DNA of 64,000 nucleotides, from contig JADWQD010000006.1 of assembly GCA_016110215.1 (NCBI GenBank), positions 1,488,001-1,552,000 of the forward strand, written 5' to 3'. The notes under the pieces were generated by a model that was not told the DNA's origin, ran no database searches, and saw nothing but the letters and a program-made list of their open reading frames with translations. The translations under genes and the position numbers were made by a program. Below are positions 33,494-43,848 of this stretch, piece after piece (the stretch's first letter is position 1; the number at the start of each line of letters is the position of its first letter). The DNA comes from Capronia americana (Eukaryota > Ascomycota > Eurotiomycetes > Chaetothyriales > Herpotrichiellaceae).

Positions 33494-33750
33494 TCCGCCG
33501 AGGGCGAAAGGAATGGAGTGGAAAAGAACCAAATTGCCAAAATAGCAGCTATGTTCTCTTCGAAGGTTCCGGATTGTCAACTGACAGGGCAGTGGGTGGA
33601 ATCACCCGGATAGGAATCAATGTTCTCGTACTGTCGAGTCCAGAATGGGAATATGGCCTCGATTTCGTATAGTGATTTGAGTGCTGGCAACAACCATTCC
33701 TGCTCTGTTGGTCTGCTCCAGCCCATGACTACCGCAAGTACAGCTTCACC

Positions 33751-36735
33751 TCATCGCCACTCCCTGTCGAGCACCAAGTTGAGCCTCTCAGTCATCTTCG
33801 ACCCCAGCGTTTCGGCGAATAGATCTCGCCTCTCCTCGGGCAGCATCCGCACGAGCTTGCTCAGACCCCAATCCCGGCCAAGGTTGCCTCCTGACGTGCC
33901 TAGTCGTTTCAAAGTTCCCAGCACGATTTGAGCTGCCATGGGATTGAGCCCTGCCCTCCTCAAGAATTGCTCCCAGAGCGACTCTTCATTGGTCAGCGAC
34001 ACTGCATCCATCACCTGCTGTGCGCTCAAGCATGGATCGGCTTCCGGGAATGCATATCGGCACATCAAGTTCCAGGCCATTTTATTGAGTGCTTCATCGG
34101 TCGTTCGCGGATCTGTTCTTGGCGTCACCCAGATTGGTGTCACGGCAAGACCGTCCTCGCTGCAGATACTCGCACAAAACCCCGTAAAAGTGGTCATCAC
34201 ATCAACCTGGGCGAACATCGTGCTATTCGAGTCTGGTGTCGTGATCATTACAAACACGCGATGATATTCCTGTGCAAGCTTGAGCACCCTGCTTCGTACC
34301 ATGTTCTGGTCTGAAGTAGCCTGCCCGGGTAAACTTTTCTGACTCAATGCTTGCAGATTGGTGAAGATGAGAGCCGTCCTTGCATTCAGAATCATGTCGG
34401 GCGATGCAGAAGCAGAATTTCCGCGTCCTATCTTGCTCATATCCCGGTACAAAATGTTGAGGCGGTTGTTCCCATGGGTTTCGAGGAAATTTATGAGCGA
34501 GCAGTGTCTTTGGAGAATAGCTGTTTCGACGACGATTGTCCTGCACCATTCTAGCATCATTGGCTGTCGCTGGTCCTCCTCGGCGCCCTGGAAAATCTCT
34601 TGGTTGGGGGTCGACGGTACTTTGATGGTGGTGGCGGTCGAGTCAGTCCGTACATGTAAGGGCCTGGAGGTCGAAACACTCTGCGTATTGATGTGCTCGT
34701 TCTTCTCAGATTGTGTTTGCTGGATTGGATCTTCTACCAGTTCAAGTTCGTTGCCAGAAGCTGGCTGCGGGGCTGCAACTCTTTTGAATCTGCCTCCCCG
34801 GAGATCGAGGAAGGTATCCAAGGCGCTGGAAGTCGAAAAGCCGCTCAGGGAGCTCGTTAAGCCGTTTTTGGGGCGCAGTATGTCTTGGAGCTCGTCGCTG
34901 CGAGGCATGCATGTTTTTTTGACTATCAAGTTGAACTTAGAATCCAACCCATGTTCAAGCCTTTTTGCCGGGACGGTCGCCGGAGGCGACTTGCGCATTT
35001 CTGTCAGCAGGTCGACGTCCTCGTCGACTTCACTGTCACTATCATCCTCCATATCCAGGAGGCGAAGACCCGGCTTTTTGAAGATCAATTGCTCGCTTTT
35101 AGTGACTGTTCGCGGAGGTTCCAACCATTTGTGTAGCTTGCCGTTATCTTCGACCTCGTCCTTCATACTAAGTTTCATGAGATGAGGAGGAATCGCCTGC
35201 CAATTGAGTTGCTCCTCCTTCTGCCTGTCTGCTGCATCTGTCGAGATCAGGCACATTCCATCCAGCTCGCAAACAAGGCAGTCGTCCTGCTGGTTCTCCC
35301 ACGGGGCACTGATCGAGACCTCAGCAAGTCGTGGAACAGGATGTTTCCAACAACCTTCTCGGTGAGTGATCTTGTCCTCCTCGACCGTGGCATTCGCCTC
35401 ATATTTGGCATTATCTGCTAGTGCGAACAGCTCTTCAGGGAGGTCCTCATCTAGAACATCATCGAACTCATCATCTTCAGCCCCAAGGACAGTGGATGGG
35501 AGAAGCTCGTCAAGCGAGATCGGATGCGGGCGTTCGGCCTTGCCATTCGTCAATGACAGGCGAAAAGGGGTATTAGTATCTGGAACATCAGACGGAAGTG
35601 GAGCTAAGATGCTGTCGGTATGGAACGCTCCCTCTGGCTGTGACGGCGACGAGTCTGTGGTACGCAGTTCGGATGTGCCCGTCGTATCGTCGCTGTTCCG
35701 GTCGAAGAAAGAGGATGAAGAAAGCATCGGCACATCGGACTCAAAAGTCTCGAGTCTCCTTCTTGCTTGACAACCCACAGCATCAGACGGAAATATAGTC
35801 TCAGCAGACAAGTCCTTCCATGGCTCTACATCCGGCCTAGTTTGCGCGGCCTGTAGCAGTCGCTTGGTTGCCGTGAATTTCTCAGGACTGAAATGACTTG
35901 CTCTGTCTGAGTGTATCTGATCCCCTTCTTGCATTTCTCTCTCAATCTGGAGGAGAAGGTTGTCGACGTCGACTTCCTCATCGGAGCGTAACGGAAAATC
36001 TAGATTCGGGCTCGATGGAACGTACGGCTCCGGGGAGTCTTCTTCGTGCATAAGCATCGGAGTGACGGATCTGGCTCGTGGTCTCTGTTTGCTGTCAGCA
36101 AGGGTCATATAATGCCGAGCGTCACAACGAACCTGGAATGGAGGGATAAACCCGTCGAGAATCTCGTCTTTGGATTTCTCGGTCAGATTGTTCCTCAACA
36201 GGCGCGACAGCTGTACCAATGCTTCTTTTGTGACGTGGCATCTCTCATCTTCGAGCTCTCTTTCAACCTTTCGGGCAGCATTGCCAGATTGGATATCATC
36301 CCACTCCCCCTCCATGCCTTGTTCGGAGTTTGAGCTGATCAGTGAACATGTCTCCAAGAACTGGTCAGCATTCCGGTGACTCGATGCTTCGCGGCGAAAC
36401 CGGAGGACATCTGTCTCATGGTCTCCGACAAGCACAGGCTCTTCGATTTTAAGTGTTCGTCCACGGTGATGTTCGGGGAGGAAGTGGCTCCAGTCAATGA
36501 CAGGGCGATAATCGCGGATACTCTCAGCAAGGAGCGTACCCCCCTTCTGACTTAGTTGTAATTTTGGCTCCAGCAGCTCGTTTGCAAATAGAGAGAAATC
36601 CGGTACAGGTAGCTCTGCTTCATCTTCAGTCATAATCAGGGGGTGACATGATAGGCTTTCGAGGAGATCCTCAGCAGTATGGTCACGGGCCAGACCGTGA
36701 GAGCGAGCGTACTCCAGAACAGATGGTGAAGACAT
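33751..36735 (-). CDS. Candidate ZIP2/SHOC1-like meiotic XPF-family protein
   Basis: Single exon, 994 aa from the ATG at 36735. An upstream in-frame ATG at 36840 would add 35 residues of hydrophobic character, and I think that is leader. Most of the protein is acidic and disordered. The conserved part is the C-terminal ~270 residues: a pseudo-nuclease-like Rossmann segment (VVETAILQRHCSLINFLET, ILYRDMSKIGRG, ALIFTNLQALSQKSLPGQ, RVFVMIT, VTPIWV), then helix-hairpin-helix-like units (LRRAGLNPMAAQIVLGTLKR; LVRMLPEERRDLFAETLG). This order is that of XPF-family proteins without the ERKx3D nuclease motif, as in Zip2/SHOC1, which with Spo16 stabilises meiotic crossover intermediates. The assignment rests on motif order only. 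A diverged non-meiotic XPF-like protein is possible. Confidence 0.55.
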   Translation of the reverse strand: MSSPSVLEYARSHGLARDHTAEDLLESLSCHPLIMTEDEAELPVPDFSLFANELLEPKLQLSQKGGTLLAESIRDYRPVIDWSHFLPEHHRGRTLKIEEPVLVGDHETDVLRFRREASSHRNADQFLETCSLISSNSEQGMEGEWDDIQSGNAARKVERELEDERCHVTKEALVQLSRLLRNNLTEKSKDEILDGFIPPFQVRCDARHYMTLADSKQRPRARSVTPMLMHEEDSPEPYVPSSPNLDFPLRSDEEVDVDNLLLQIEREMQEGDQIHSDRASHFSPEKFTATKRLLQAAQTRPDVEPWKDLSAETIFPSDAVGCQARRRLETFESDVPMLSSSSFFDRNSDDTTGTSELRTTDSSPSQPEGAFHTDSILAPLPSDVPDTNTPFRLSLTNGKAERPHPISLDELLPSTVLGAEDDEFDDVLDEDLPEELFALADNAKYEANATVEEDKITHREGCWKHPVPRLAEVSISAPWENQQDDCLVCELDGMCLISTDAADRQKEEQLNWQAIPPHLMKLSMKDEVEDNGKLHKWLEPPRTVTKSEQLIFKKPGLRLLDMEDDSDSEVDEDVDLLTEMRKSPPATVPAKRLEHGLDSKFNLIVKKTCMPRSDELQDILRPKNGLTSSLSGFSTSSALDTFLDLRGGRFKRVAAPQPASGNELELVEDPIQQTQSEKNEHINTQSVSTSRPLHVRTDSTATTIKVPSTPNQEIFQGAEEDQRQPMMLEWCRTIVVETAILQRHCSLINFLETHGNNRLNILYRDMSKIGRGNSASASPDMILNARTALIFTNLQALSQKSLPGQATSDQNMVRSRVLKLAQEYHRVFVMITTPDSNSTMFAQVDVMTTFTGFCASICSEDGLAVTPIWVTPRTDPRTTDEALNKMAWNLMCRYAFPEADPCLSAQQVMDAVSLTNEESLWEQFLRRAGLNPMAAQIVLGTLKRLGTSGGNLGRDWGLSKLVRMLPEERRDLFAETLGSKMTERLNLVLDREWR

Positions 36736-36976
36736 GTCATCGGAGTATTTCAGGGTTGAAGTAACGAAGCAAAGGAGGCATAATGAAACAAGATGAATGC
36801 AGGATGAGAGATGAACATCGTGTTGAGCCGGAACTGACATTCAACTCATGCTCATTGGAAGTGCCAAGATTTCCCTCTGAAGCGACGAAGAAGCAATGTG
36901 GGACTTGTTCTGCACACTTCAAGTCTCGAGCTCACGAATATTTCTCTCTTACCATCCGTGTCTTTACGGCCCCGTC

Positions 36977-38269
36977 TCAGTCATTGTAGTTCGACCTTCT
37001 GGCGCCATCCTTGTTGGTTTGTGGTAGACCCCACTTCTTATTGTACTCTTCCTCTTGGGATTTCCCTTCCGGAGAAAAGTATGGCTTTTCGGCCGTCACC
37101 GTGACACGAACCGCGTGTCTTTTATGCGGGAGGAACCCATATGTGGCCGTGTGGTTGGTGCATCGATTGTCCCATATTGCCACATCATGCTTGCCCCATT
37201 GGAACCGCACATGTGCTTCCTGTGTGGTCGTTATAAGCTCATTGAGATATCGGATGATGGCATCGCTTTCGGCCCTTGGGACTCCGACAATCTTGGTGAC
37301 AAAACCGGGGTTGAAGAAGACCGATTTCCAGCCTGTTACTGGATTGACCCGGATTAATGGATGCTCAGTAGTGACTGGTTCGCGGCGCACAGGCCGGCCA
37401 GCAGCACGGGAGCCTGCCGCCTGCTCGTCCGCTGAATGCAGGGCGGTAAGACTCTCGAGGTATTTCTGCATAGGGCCTGACAACACATCATAGACAGCAT
37501 ACTGGGAGCACCACAGCGTATCGCCTCCGCCACCACGTGGGGGACCACTCAGCACTTTGAGAGAGGTATACGACGGTGGCTGAGCCTCGTAAGTGACCTT
37601 GACCATGATTAGAATAGTCGCTTTCGAAGACATGCTGGCCGAACTCACATCTGAATGCCACAAATATGCTGGGGTAAAGAGAGCACGTTGATCCAGTGAC
37701 TGGTCTGTCGTGTAAATGACATGGACGTCATCAAGCCCTTCCTTTTGAGGCATCGAGGTTGTGGCATGCCTATGCAACGTCCCGAAGTACCTTCCCAGCT
37801 CTCGCTGTGCCTCAATATCGAAGTCTGTCTGGTTCCGGAAGAAGACAACTCCACGTGTTGCGACGAGCCTGGCCAGATCATTCCTCTGCGCATCTGTAAG
37901 TTGCGACAGCCTGATGCCAGTAAGCTCCGTTCCTATCTTCGGCACATAGTCGAAGACTTCATCAGCAGCATCTAGGAGATTTCGAAATCGCGGATCGCCT
38001 AGGAGGCCTTTGTCCTCGTATGGCGTTTCCTCTAATGCCTTCCAATGAACTTCTGGAAAGGACGGACGAAGGTGATCGTATGTGTTATCCTCGTCAGACA
38101 GCGGCTCGACTCGTCCAGGCTCGTATTTGTCGGAGAGTCTCGGTCTGGATTTCGCATTTCCAGCTGCAGATTCCTTAGCTGAGCTGAACTTGCTGCCGAT
38201 GCTCTTTGTAACACCGTCCGATTGAGTGTGGTATTCGGTCGTGATGGCTTCCTCAGCGTGCGGAGCCAT
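36977..38269 (-). CDS. TauD/TfdA-family Fe(II)/2-oxoglutarate dioxygenase, two exons
   Basis: Exons 38269-37649 and 37597-36977 (minus strand) give 413 aa. The 51-nt intron 37598-37648 (GTGAGT ... CTAAT ... AAG) is a multiple of three and lacks a stop, so an unspliced read gives an apparently intact 430-aa protein. Splicing restores the family segment W-H-S-D-V-T-Y-E. The metal triad is His205, Asp207 and His356 (NHTATYG), and Arg371 (HAVRV) would bind 2-oxoglutarate. The NPGF and TDFD/YFG segments fit alpha-ketoglutarate-dependent taurine/sulfonate dioxygenases. The likely role is sulfur scavenging from sulfonates, but the substrate is not proven. Confidence 0.9.
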   Translation of the reverse strand: MAPHAEEAITTEYHTQSDGVTKSIGSKFSSAKESAAGNAKSRPRLSDKYEPGRVEPLSDEDNTYDHLRPSFPEVHWKALEETPYEDKGLLGDPRFRNLLDAADEVFDYVPKIGTELTGIRLSQLTDAQRNDLARLVATRGVVFFRNQTDFDIEAQRELGRYFGTLHRHATTSMPQKEGLDDVHVIYTTDQSLDQRALFTPAYLWHSDVSSASMSSKATILIMVKVTYEAQPPSYTSLKVLSGPPRGGGGDTLWCSQYAVYDVLSGPMQKYLESLTALHSADEQAAGSRAAGRPVRREPVTTEHPLIRVNPVTGWKSVFFNPGFVTKIVGVPRAESDAIIRYLNELITTTQEAHVRFQWGKHDVAIWDNRCTNHTATYGFLPHKRHAVRVTVTAEKPYFSPEGKSQEEEYNKKWGLPQTNKDGARRSNYND

Positions 38270-39762
38270 TTCGCCCGTGATGAACCAGCTGCAAAATACC
38301 CAACAGTCGGGTAACAGAACGAAAGAAAAGGATCATGTATTTCTAAGTGCCCAGGTCGGTGTCCACACTGTGGTACGATTACGCTCTCCGCTCCCTGCCT
38401 AATATATGATGGCGACTTTCCGGCCACAATTGCACAATCCAGGGGCAAACGGTAAACCCCCCTCCCCACAGAGATGGGTGGACCCGGGGAGTGTTTGCCA
38501 TAACGTGAGCTCAAACGGATCGCTCACCCTGGTGATGATGTTGTGAGCGGGGTTAGATCGTTCCTGGTGCAACTGCGAGAATCCAATGTGGTCTGACTAC
38601 GTGCGAGACACCCTATCCTCGTCAGTGGGTATGACTGCTGAAGAGATAGAGTAATCCCTGAAGTCTGTTCTGGGGCGGCGTGCCATTCCACCAGCTATCA
38701 GAGTGGGAGCTCGAAGTGAGAAGGCATGAGATCCTATTGGCCACCGCTGATCACGCAAGGAAGCAAAAGTTGTCGTCAGTCGAGCCGAGTCGTAATGTTA
38801 GGACTGACCACGTCCATACTCAGGATACATATTGCGACTGTCCACGCGAGTAGCCAGCAGGCCATATGCGCAGTAGAAAGGCGAGCCCCTTGGGTTGCAG
38901 ATTGGTAGTGGAAGCCTCGCAGGAGACCGGCCGCGGTGATGGAAGTTTCATCTAACGACATCTTTCTCACTCTTGGCTCTGGCGACACAGATTTCCATCC
39001 CTGTTCGATCAACCTCTCATCGTACTAGGATCATCTGGGCCGTCTGCTCTAGCTCGAGCCGCCATCATACGAGTTACCATGAAGAAAATTATCTGGGAGC
39101 AATGAAAAAATCCTGCTGGTGACGCTTATTGATTAGCTATGCCCTCGGTTGCGCGGTTATCTCCTCTCGAGAGCAGGCAAAAATGCAGTACCTGGTCTCG
39201 GTGAGGATCTTGGTCAGCTTGATTAGTCTGTCATGAGTAAGATGCAGGGGGTACGTGAAGAGAATCCCCCAGTTTAATATGCCGGCTGTGGCGGGGGAGC
39301 ATGAGATTCTGTCGATCGAATGTTGGATAGATGGTGGCCATGCGGGAGGTGACGTTGAAACAAAACAGAGTCTTTCATCTGAGATTATTTCTTGGCTGGA
39401 TGCATCGATATTGAGGGTGCATGGTGGGTGGCAGTGGGTCGTCAGCAACACAACGACCCACGACCTCGTCTCTCGCATGCACATTGAATGTGGATATTGG
39501 CTCACTGAGACTGGAATGCATGCTTCAAGTTCCTTTGCAGGCGAGGATTTCTATGAGTCTACTGTAAACACCATATCCACTGGTTTATCCCAGCGACCAC
39601 CCGCTCCATCATCAAGACGCCCGTCCCTGACCGGTGTAGATGTCCGAGCACGCAAACCGCCAGCTCCAAGCCCCTGAACACCACGGCCGCCCATGCCGCC
39701 CTTCGAATATCCAAATTTCACCATCAAGTATAGCCGCCCTAGCAATCCCAAGACGCAACTCT
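38270..39762. other. 1.5 kb intergenic region, no supported gene
   Basis: Lies between the start of the dioxygenase and the stop of GMP synthase. Longest frames (39137-39505 minus; 39255-39677 plus, GTG start) lack domains. The part next to 38270 is presumably the dioxygenase promoter. Confidence 0.45.
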
Positions 39763-41462
39763 CTATTCCATCTCGATAGTCCCCGGGGGCTTACTCGTAA
39801 CGTCATACACCACACGGCAGACTCCATCAACCTCGTTGACGATGCGTCTGCTGACTCTCTTCAGGAAGGCCCCATCAAAGGGGAACCAATCAGCCGTCAT
39901 AAAGTCGGTAGTCTCAACGGCGCGGAGGGCGATGACTTGGGCGTGCACACGCTTGTCACCCATGACCCCTACCGCCTTGACTGGTAGGAGCGCAGCGAAG
40001 GCTTGAGAGATGTGCCTGTAAAGGCCGCTGGAGATAATTTCGTCGATGAAGATCTTGTCAGCATGACGGGCGATTTTCAGCTGCGACTCGTTGACTTCGC
40101 CTAGAATGCGAATTGCTAGACCTGGTCCTGGGAATGGATGTCTCCAAACGAGGTCGTCAGGGATACCAAGGTTCGTTCCTAGCGCTCTCACCTCATCCTT
40201 GAAGAGTTCCCTCAATGGCTCGATTAGCTTGAGGTGCATGTCCTTGAGCAGTCCCCCGACATTGTGATGAGTCTTGATTGTCGCAGAAGGACCTTTGAAG
40301 GAGATGCTTTCGATGACATCAGGGTATAGCGTGCCTTGAAGCAGCCATTCAATTTCTCCAGCTCTGGGTGAGTTTGCTGCTTCCTCGGCCATCTTCTTGG
40401 CCTTGTCCTGGAATATCTCGATGAATGTGTTACCAATGATCTTGCGCTTGGTCTCTGGGTCCGAGACGCCTTTAAGTTTCCCCAAGAACAGATCCGAAGC
40501 GTCGATGACGGTGAGATTGATGCCAAGGTGCTTTGTGAGAGTCTCCTTGACCGTTTCTGCTTCGTTGAGACGAAGAACGCCATTGTCGACGAGAACCGCG
40601 TGGAAGCGATCACCGATGGCCTCTTGCATGAGCTTCGCCGCTACGGTCGAGTCTACCCCACCACTTACGGCACCAATTACCTGCCCTTTTGGCCCGACCA
40701 TGGCTCGAATCCGTTCAATCTCCTTATCCACGAACTTCTCCATGGTCCAGTCCTGTCGTGCCTTGCAGATTTTGACTGCGAAATTGGACAGAATCTCCTT
40801 ACCTCGCGGCGTGTGCGTGACCTCCGGGTGGAACTGAATACCAAAGTACGGCTTGGACGTGCTGGCGATACCGGCGAAGGGAGAGTTGCTTGTGCTGGCG
40901 ATGGGATGAAAATTCTCCGGAAGCCTGGAGAGCTTGTCCCCGTGGCTCATCCATACCTCCACATCATCCTCAATACCTTCGAAGAGGCGATCTATGTGCT
41001 CCTCCTTGCCGGTATGTCTCTCGATCTTGAGATAGGCGTGACCATATTCTCTTTTTTCGCCGGCCACGACGTTCTTGCCAAACTGCCAGGCAATTTCCTG
41101 TAGGCCGTAGCAGATGCCTAAGACAGGCACGCCAAGCTCAAATACAGCCGCGTCCACATGCGGAGCCCCATCCTCATATACAGAGTAGGGGCCGCCCGAG
41201 AGAATGATACCCTTGGGTTGAAAGTGCAAGTCGGCAATCTTTTGAGTGCAAGGCAGCATTTCGGAGTAGACATTCAGTTCTCGGAGACGACGTGTGATGA
41301 GATGGGAGTACTGTGATCTGGGAACGTGAGTGCTCACGCCAGATAAGGGGCAGGAAGACGTCGGGCCTACCCAAAGTCAAGCACCAGGATGGTGTCGAAG
41401 GTCTTCGCGGGGGCGTTCACAGAAGCGGCGCTCTCGACGTCCCCATTGGTGGTGGCAGCCAT
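39763..41462 (-). CDS. GUA1: GMP synthase (glutamine-hydrolysing), two exons
   Basis: Exons 41462-41371 and 41317-39763 (minus strand) give 548 aa, normal for a fungal GMP synthase. The 53-nt intron interrupts the L-D-F-G-S-Q motif at the Gly codon. The class I glutaminase half has the nucleophile Cys in G-I-C-Y-G, then S-H-G-D-K and the His-x-Glu of F-H-P-E-V. The ATP-pyrophosphatase half has the PP-loop S-G-G-V-D-S, and the dimerisation domain has [10 protein letters not shown]. It makes GMP from XMP, glutamine and ATP, the last step of de novo guanylate synthesis. All catalytic motifs are intact. Its start is 234 bases from that of BCP1, divergent. Confidence 0.97.
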
Positions 41463-41696
41463 CTTGATAGCAGCGAGGATTGACCTTCCTATCGACACGG
41501 GCGACCGACAGACGTGCAACAGGAGGGGGAGTTGCTCCAAAGGAAGATTAAAAACGTAGCAGACGAAAACGAAGATCCCGTCGCGACAATTTTTTGTGGG
41601 TCCCAAAATTGTTGTAGAAATTCCCCCGCATTCAAAAAGTTGCCCAGCGTGCCAGGTGAGGATTCAAGTCACTCTCGGTATCCTCGTCAATGCAAG

Positions 41697-42566
41697 ATGA
41701 GTAAACGAAAGCAGGATACTGGCGACGAGGTAGTCAAGAACGGTGCGCCTCAAGACGATGAGAGCGGCGACGACGAGGATTTCGATGTGCTCGACGTTGA
41801 CTTCGAGTGGTTTGATCCTCAGCCCGAGTTCGATTTTCACGGCATCAAGACATTGGTCCAGCAGCTGTTCGATGTCGACGCTCAACTCTTCGACCTGTCT
41901 GCCCTGACGGACCTGATTCTTGCGCAACCTACCCTCGGCTCGACGGTCAAGGTCGACGGCAACGAGACCGATCCATATGCCTTCCTCTCGATTCTGAATC
42001 TTCAAGCGCACAAAGACAAACCCTTCGTGAGCAAGGTTGCTCAGTACATTCATTCCAAGGCTAAATCAAATCCGAGCCTTGCTCCCCTAGCTGAACTCCT
42101 TTCTCAGCCTACCGTTCCTGCCATTGGCCTCATCCTCACTGAGCGCCTCATCAACGTGCCCGCCGAGGTTGTTCCTCCAATGTACACAATGCTACTGGAA
42201 GAGATGGACTGGGCTGTCCAGGACGGCGAACCTTACAACTTCTCCCACTACCTGATCCTGTCCAAGACATACACTGAGGTGGCTTCCAAGCTGGATGCCG
42301 AGGATGAACAGCCAAAGAAGAAGAAAAAGTCGGCCGGTGGTTCTTTCGAGACAATGTATTTCCATCCCGAGGATGAGGTGCTGCACCGCCACGCTATCTG
42401 CCATGGAGGCTTTGACTACTCGATCAAACAAGATGAAGGGCACTCAGACTCAAAACGAGCTTTCCAAGAGATGGGCATCAGACCGCAAGGGCATGCCACC
42501 CTCATTGCGGCTGACAAGTTCAAGGACGCGGTCCAGGACGTGGCTGAGTATTTGAAGCCATCTTGA
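41697..42566 (+). CDS. BCP1: Bcp1/BCCIP family protein
   Basis: Single exon, 289 aa from the ATG at 41697. The frame is open further upstream, but MSKRKQDTG is the natural start. It has an acidic N-terminus (DDESGDDEDFDVLDVDFEWFDP) and the BCCIP core: F-H-G-I-K-T-L-V-Q-Q-L-F, then T-V-K-V-D-G-N-E-x-D-P-Y-A-F-L-S-I-L-N, I-G-L-I-L-T-E-R-L-I-N-V-P, and N-F-S-H-Y-L-I-L-S-K-T-Y. Yeast Bcp1 is a nuclear chaperone for ribosomal protein Rpl23 and is needed for export of the Mss4 kinase. The Lys-rich PKKKKKS stretch is a likely nuclear signal. Its stop codon abuts that of chorismate mutase on the other strand. Confidence 0.95.
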   Translation: MSKRKQDTGDEVVKNGAPQDDESGDDEDFDVLDVDFEWFDPQPEFDFHGIKTLVQQLFDVDAQLFDLSALTDLILAQPTLGSTVKVDGNETDPYAFLSILNLQAHKDKPFVSKVAQYIHSKAKSNPSLAPLAELLSQPTVPAIGLILTERLINVPAEVVPPMYTMLLEEMDWAVQDGEPYNFSHYLILSKTYTEVASKLDAEDEQPKKKKKSAGGSFETMYFHPEDEVLHRHAICHGGFDYSIKQDEGHSDSKRAFQEMGIRPQGHATLIAADKFKDAVQDVAEYLKPS

Positions 42567-43443
42567 TCACTCCCACTGCGTCCCCTTGAGTCTCTGCATA
42601 AGATACTCCACTTCGACCACCTTGGTCAACGGAATGACGACCTGAGCATACATTTTGACCACAGCCTCAACGTTGATCTTTTCCTCACCACCAACGCCGT
42701 TGGATGACATAGAAGGGTCCTTGCCGTACGTTTTGGCCTTCAATCGCAGTCTCTCAAGCACCTGTTGCTCTACCTTTTCATTGGTGATGGCGGCGTCAAT
42801 CCCTTTGCGATCCTCGGCCTTTATGAGCTTGACAAATCGCTCAGTCTCCGATTGGAATTTGCTCTCAGCCACGAACTTTCCAAAGTGTATGCGCCGGCTT
42901 AAGGCCTGCAGACAGGCCACATCGCAAGTCGCGGCACTACCGTAGTTCTCCTTGGCCTCACCACGGTCCTCTCGGCCAAATTTCCGACAAGCTTCAGGTA
43001 GCACCTCGTTGATGTACTTGTCTTTAATGTCCGGGTTGACGTTGACATCGTTGTCATGGAGGATCTTGGGGTATGCTATGGGCTTAAGTACGGGTCTCTG
43101 CAGGACCTGAGGGAAAAAAGGATACTCGTCTGGGGCATCGTAACGGCGAACAAGCGAGTGTAGGCGCTCGGTCTCAGACAAGAGGTAGTCGCAGAGCGAG
43201 AGATTGGCGGGTAAGGCAAGGTTGCTGGCAGGTATAGGGAGTGCCTCGGCGTCGTAAATGGTGGCATTGAGGGGAAACTGCACCCGTTCAATAAGATGGA
43301 AGGTGATGGTGTCTTCGAGGCGACTGCAGTTGAGTCAGTGTCTGCTTGGTTTCGTCTGCGCATGAGACCAACATCAGTTGAAAGCGAATATTAGCTAGAT
43401 CCAAAGCCTTCGAGGCGTCCGACAAGTCTATCGCTGTATCCAT
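42567..43443 (-). CDS. ARO7: Chorismate mutase (AroQ-type, fungal), two exons
   Basis: Exons 43443-43373 and 43323-42567 (minus strand) give 275 aa. The 49-nt intron (GTTGGT donor, CTGAC branch) splits the N-terminal helix, and splicing gives [21 protein letters not shown]. The Arg in the first helix and the later [13 protein letters not shown] motif correspond to active-site residues of the yeast enzyme. The intervening loop matches the allosteric-domain layout of Aro7 (regulation by Tyr and Trp in yeast; inferred here). It converts chorismate to prephenate for Phe and Tyr synthesis. Stop codons of this gene and BCP1 are directly adjacent (42564-42566 and 42567-42569). Confidence 0.95.
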
Positions 43444-43848
43444 GTCTAATAGTGGCATAAGTCGTGTCACCTGGTGTTCCGCTTCCTGTCCAAGATACCT
43501 GCAAAATTTCACCCAGAGAACGGCCGGAAGGAAAGGCCTGTGTCAAGTCATACTCGCCAATATTATATGAAAGGCGGTCTTCCGGTAAGCAAAGCGCAGG
43601 AGTCACATTGCGATGATATCCGCAGACCCAGAGGCGTACCTGGCAAAAATACGTCACAGAACAGCTGCTCCTCGGCGTCCTTCAAAAGGTAGAGCTCCAC
43701 CATACCACCGGCACCATTTCCACATCGCTGCATTCTGTAAAGCCTCAACGCCTGCTTCCATTCGAGAACCCACTCCCTGCCACCCCCAACACGTGAGCGA
43801 ACAACAATCTATCCCACCGGACGAGAACAACGGCGGGATCAACACTGC
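43444..43848. other. Divergent promoter region, chorismate mutase / MDV1
   Basis: 405 bases between divergent starts. Overlapping small open frames here have no domain. Confidence 0.45.

Noticed and set aside
34358..35185. 275-aa plus-strand frame
   Set aside because: Antisense to the ZIP2-like gene and Ser-rich by mirror composition.
39255..39677. 140-aa plus-strand frame
   Set aside because: Starts at GTG and ends in low-complexity Pro/Ser; lies in spacer and the 3' region of GMP synthase.
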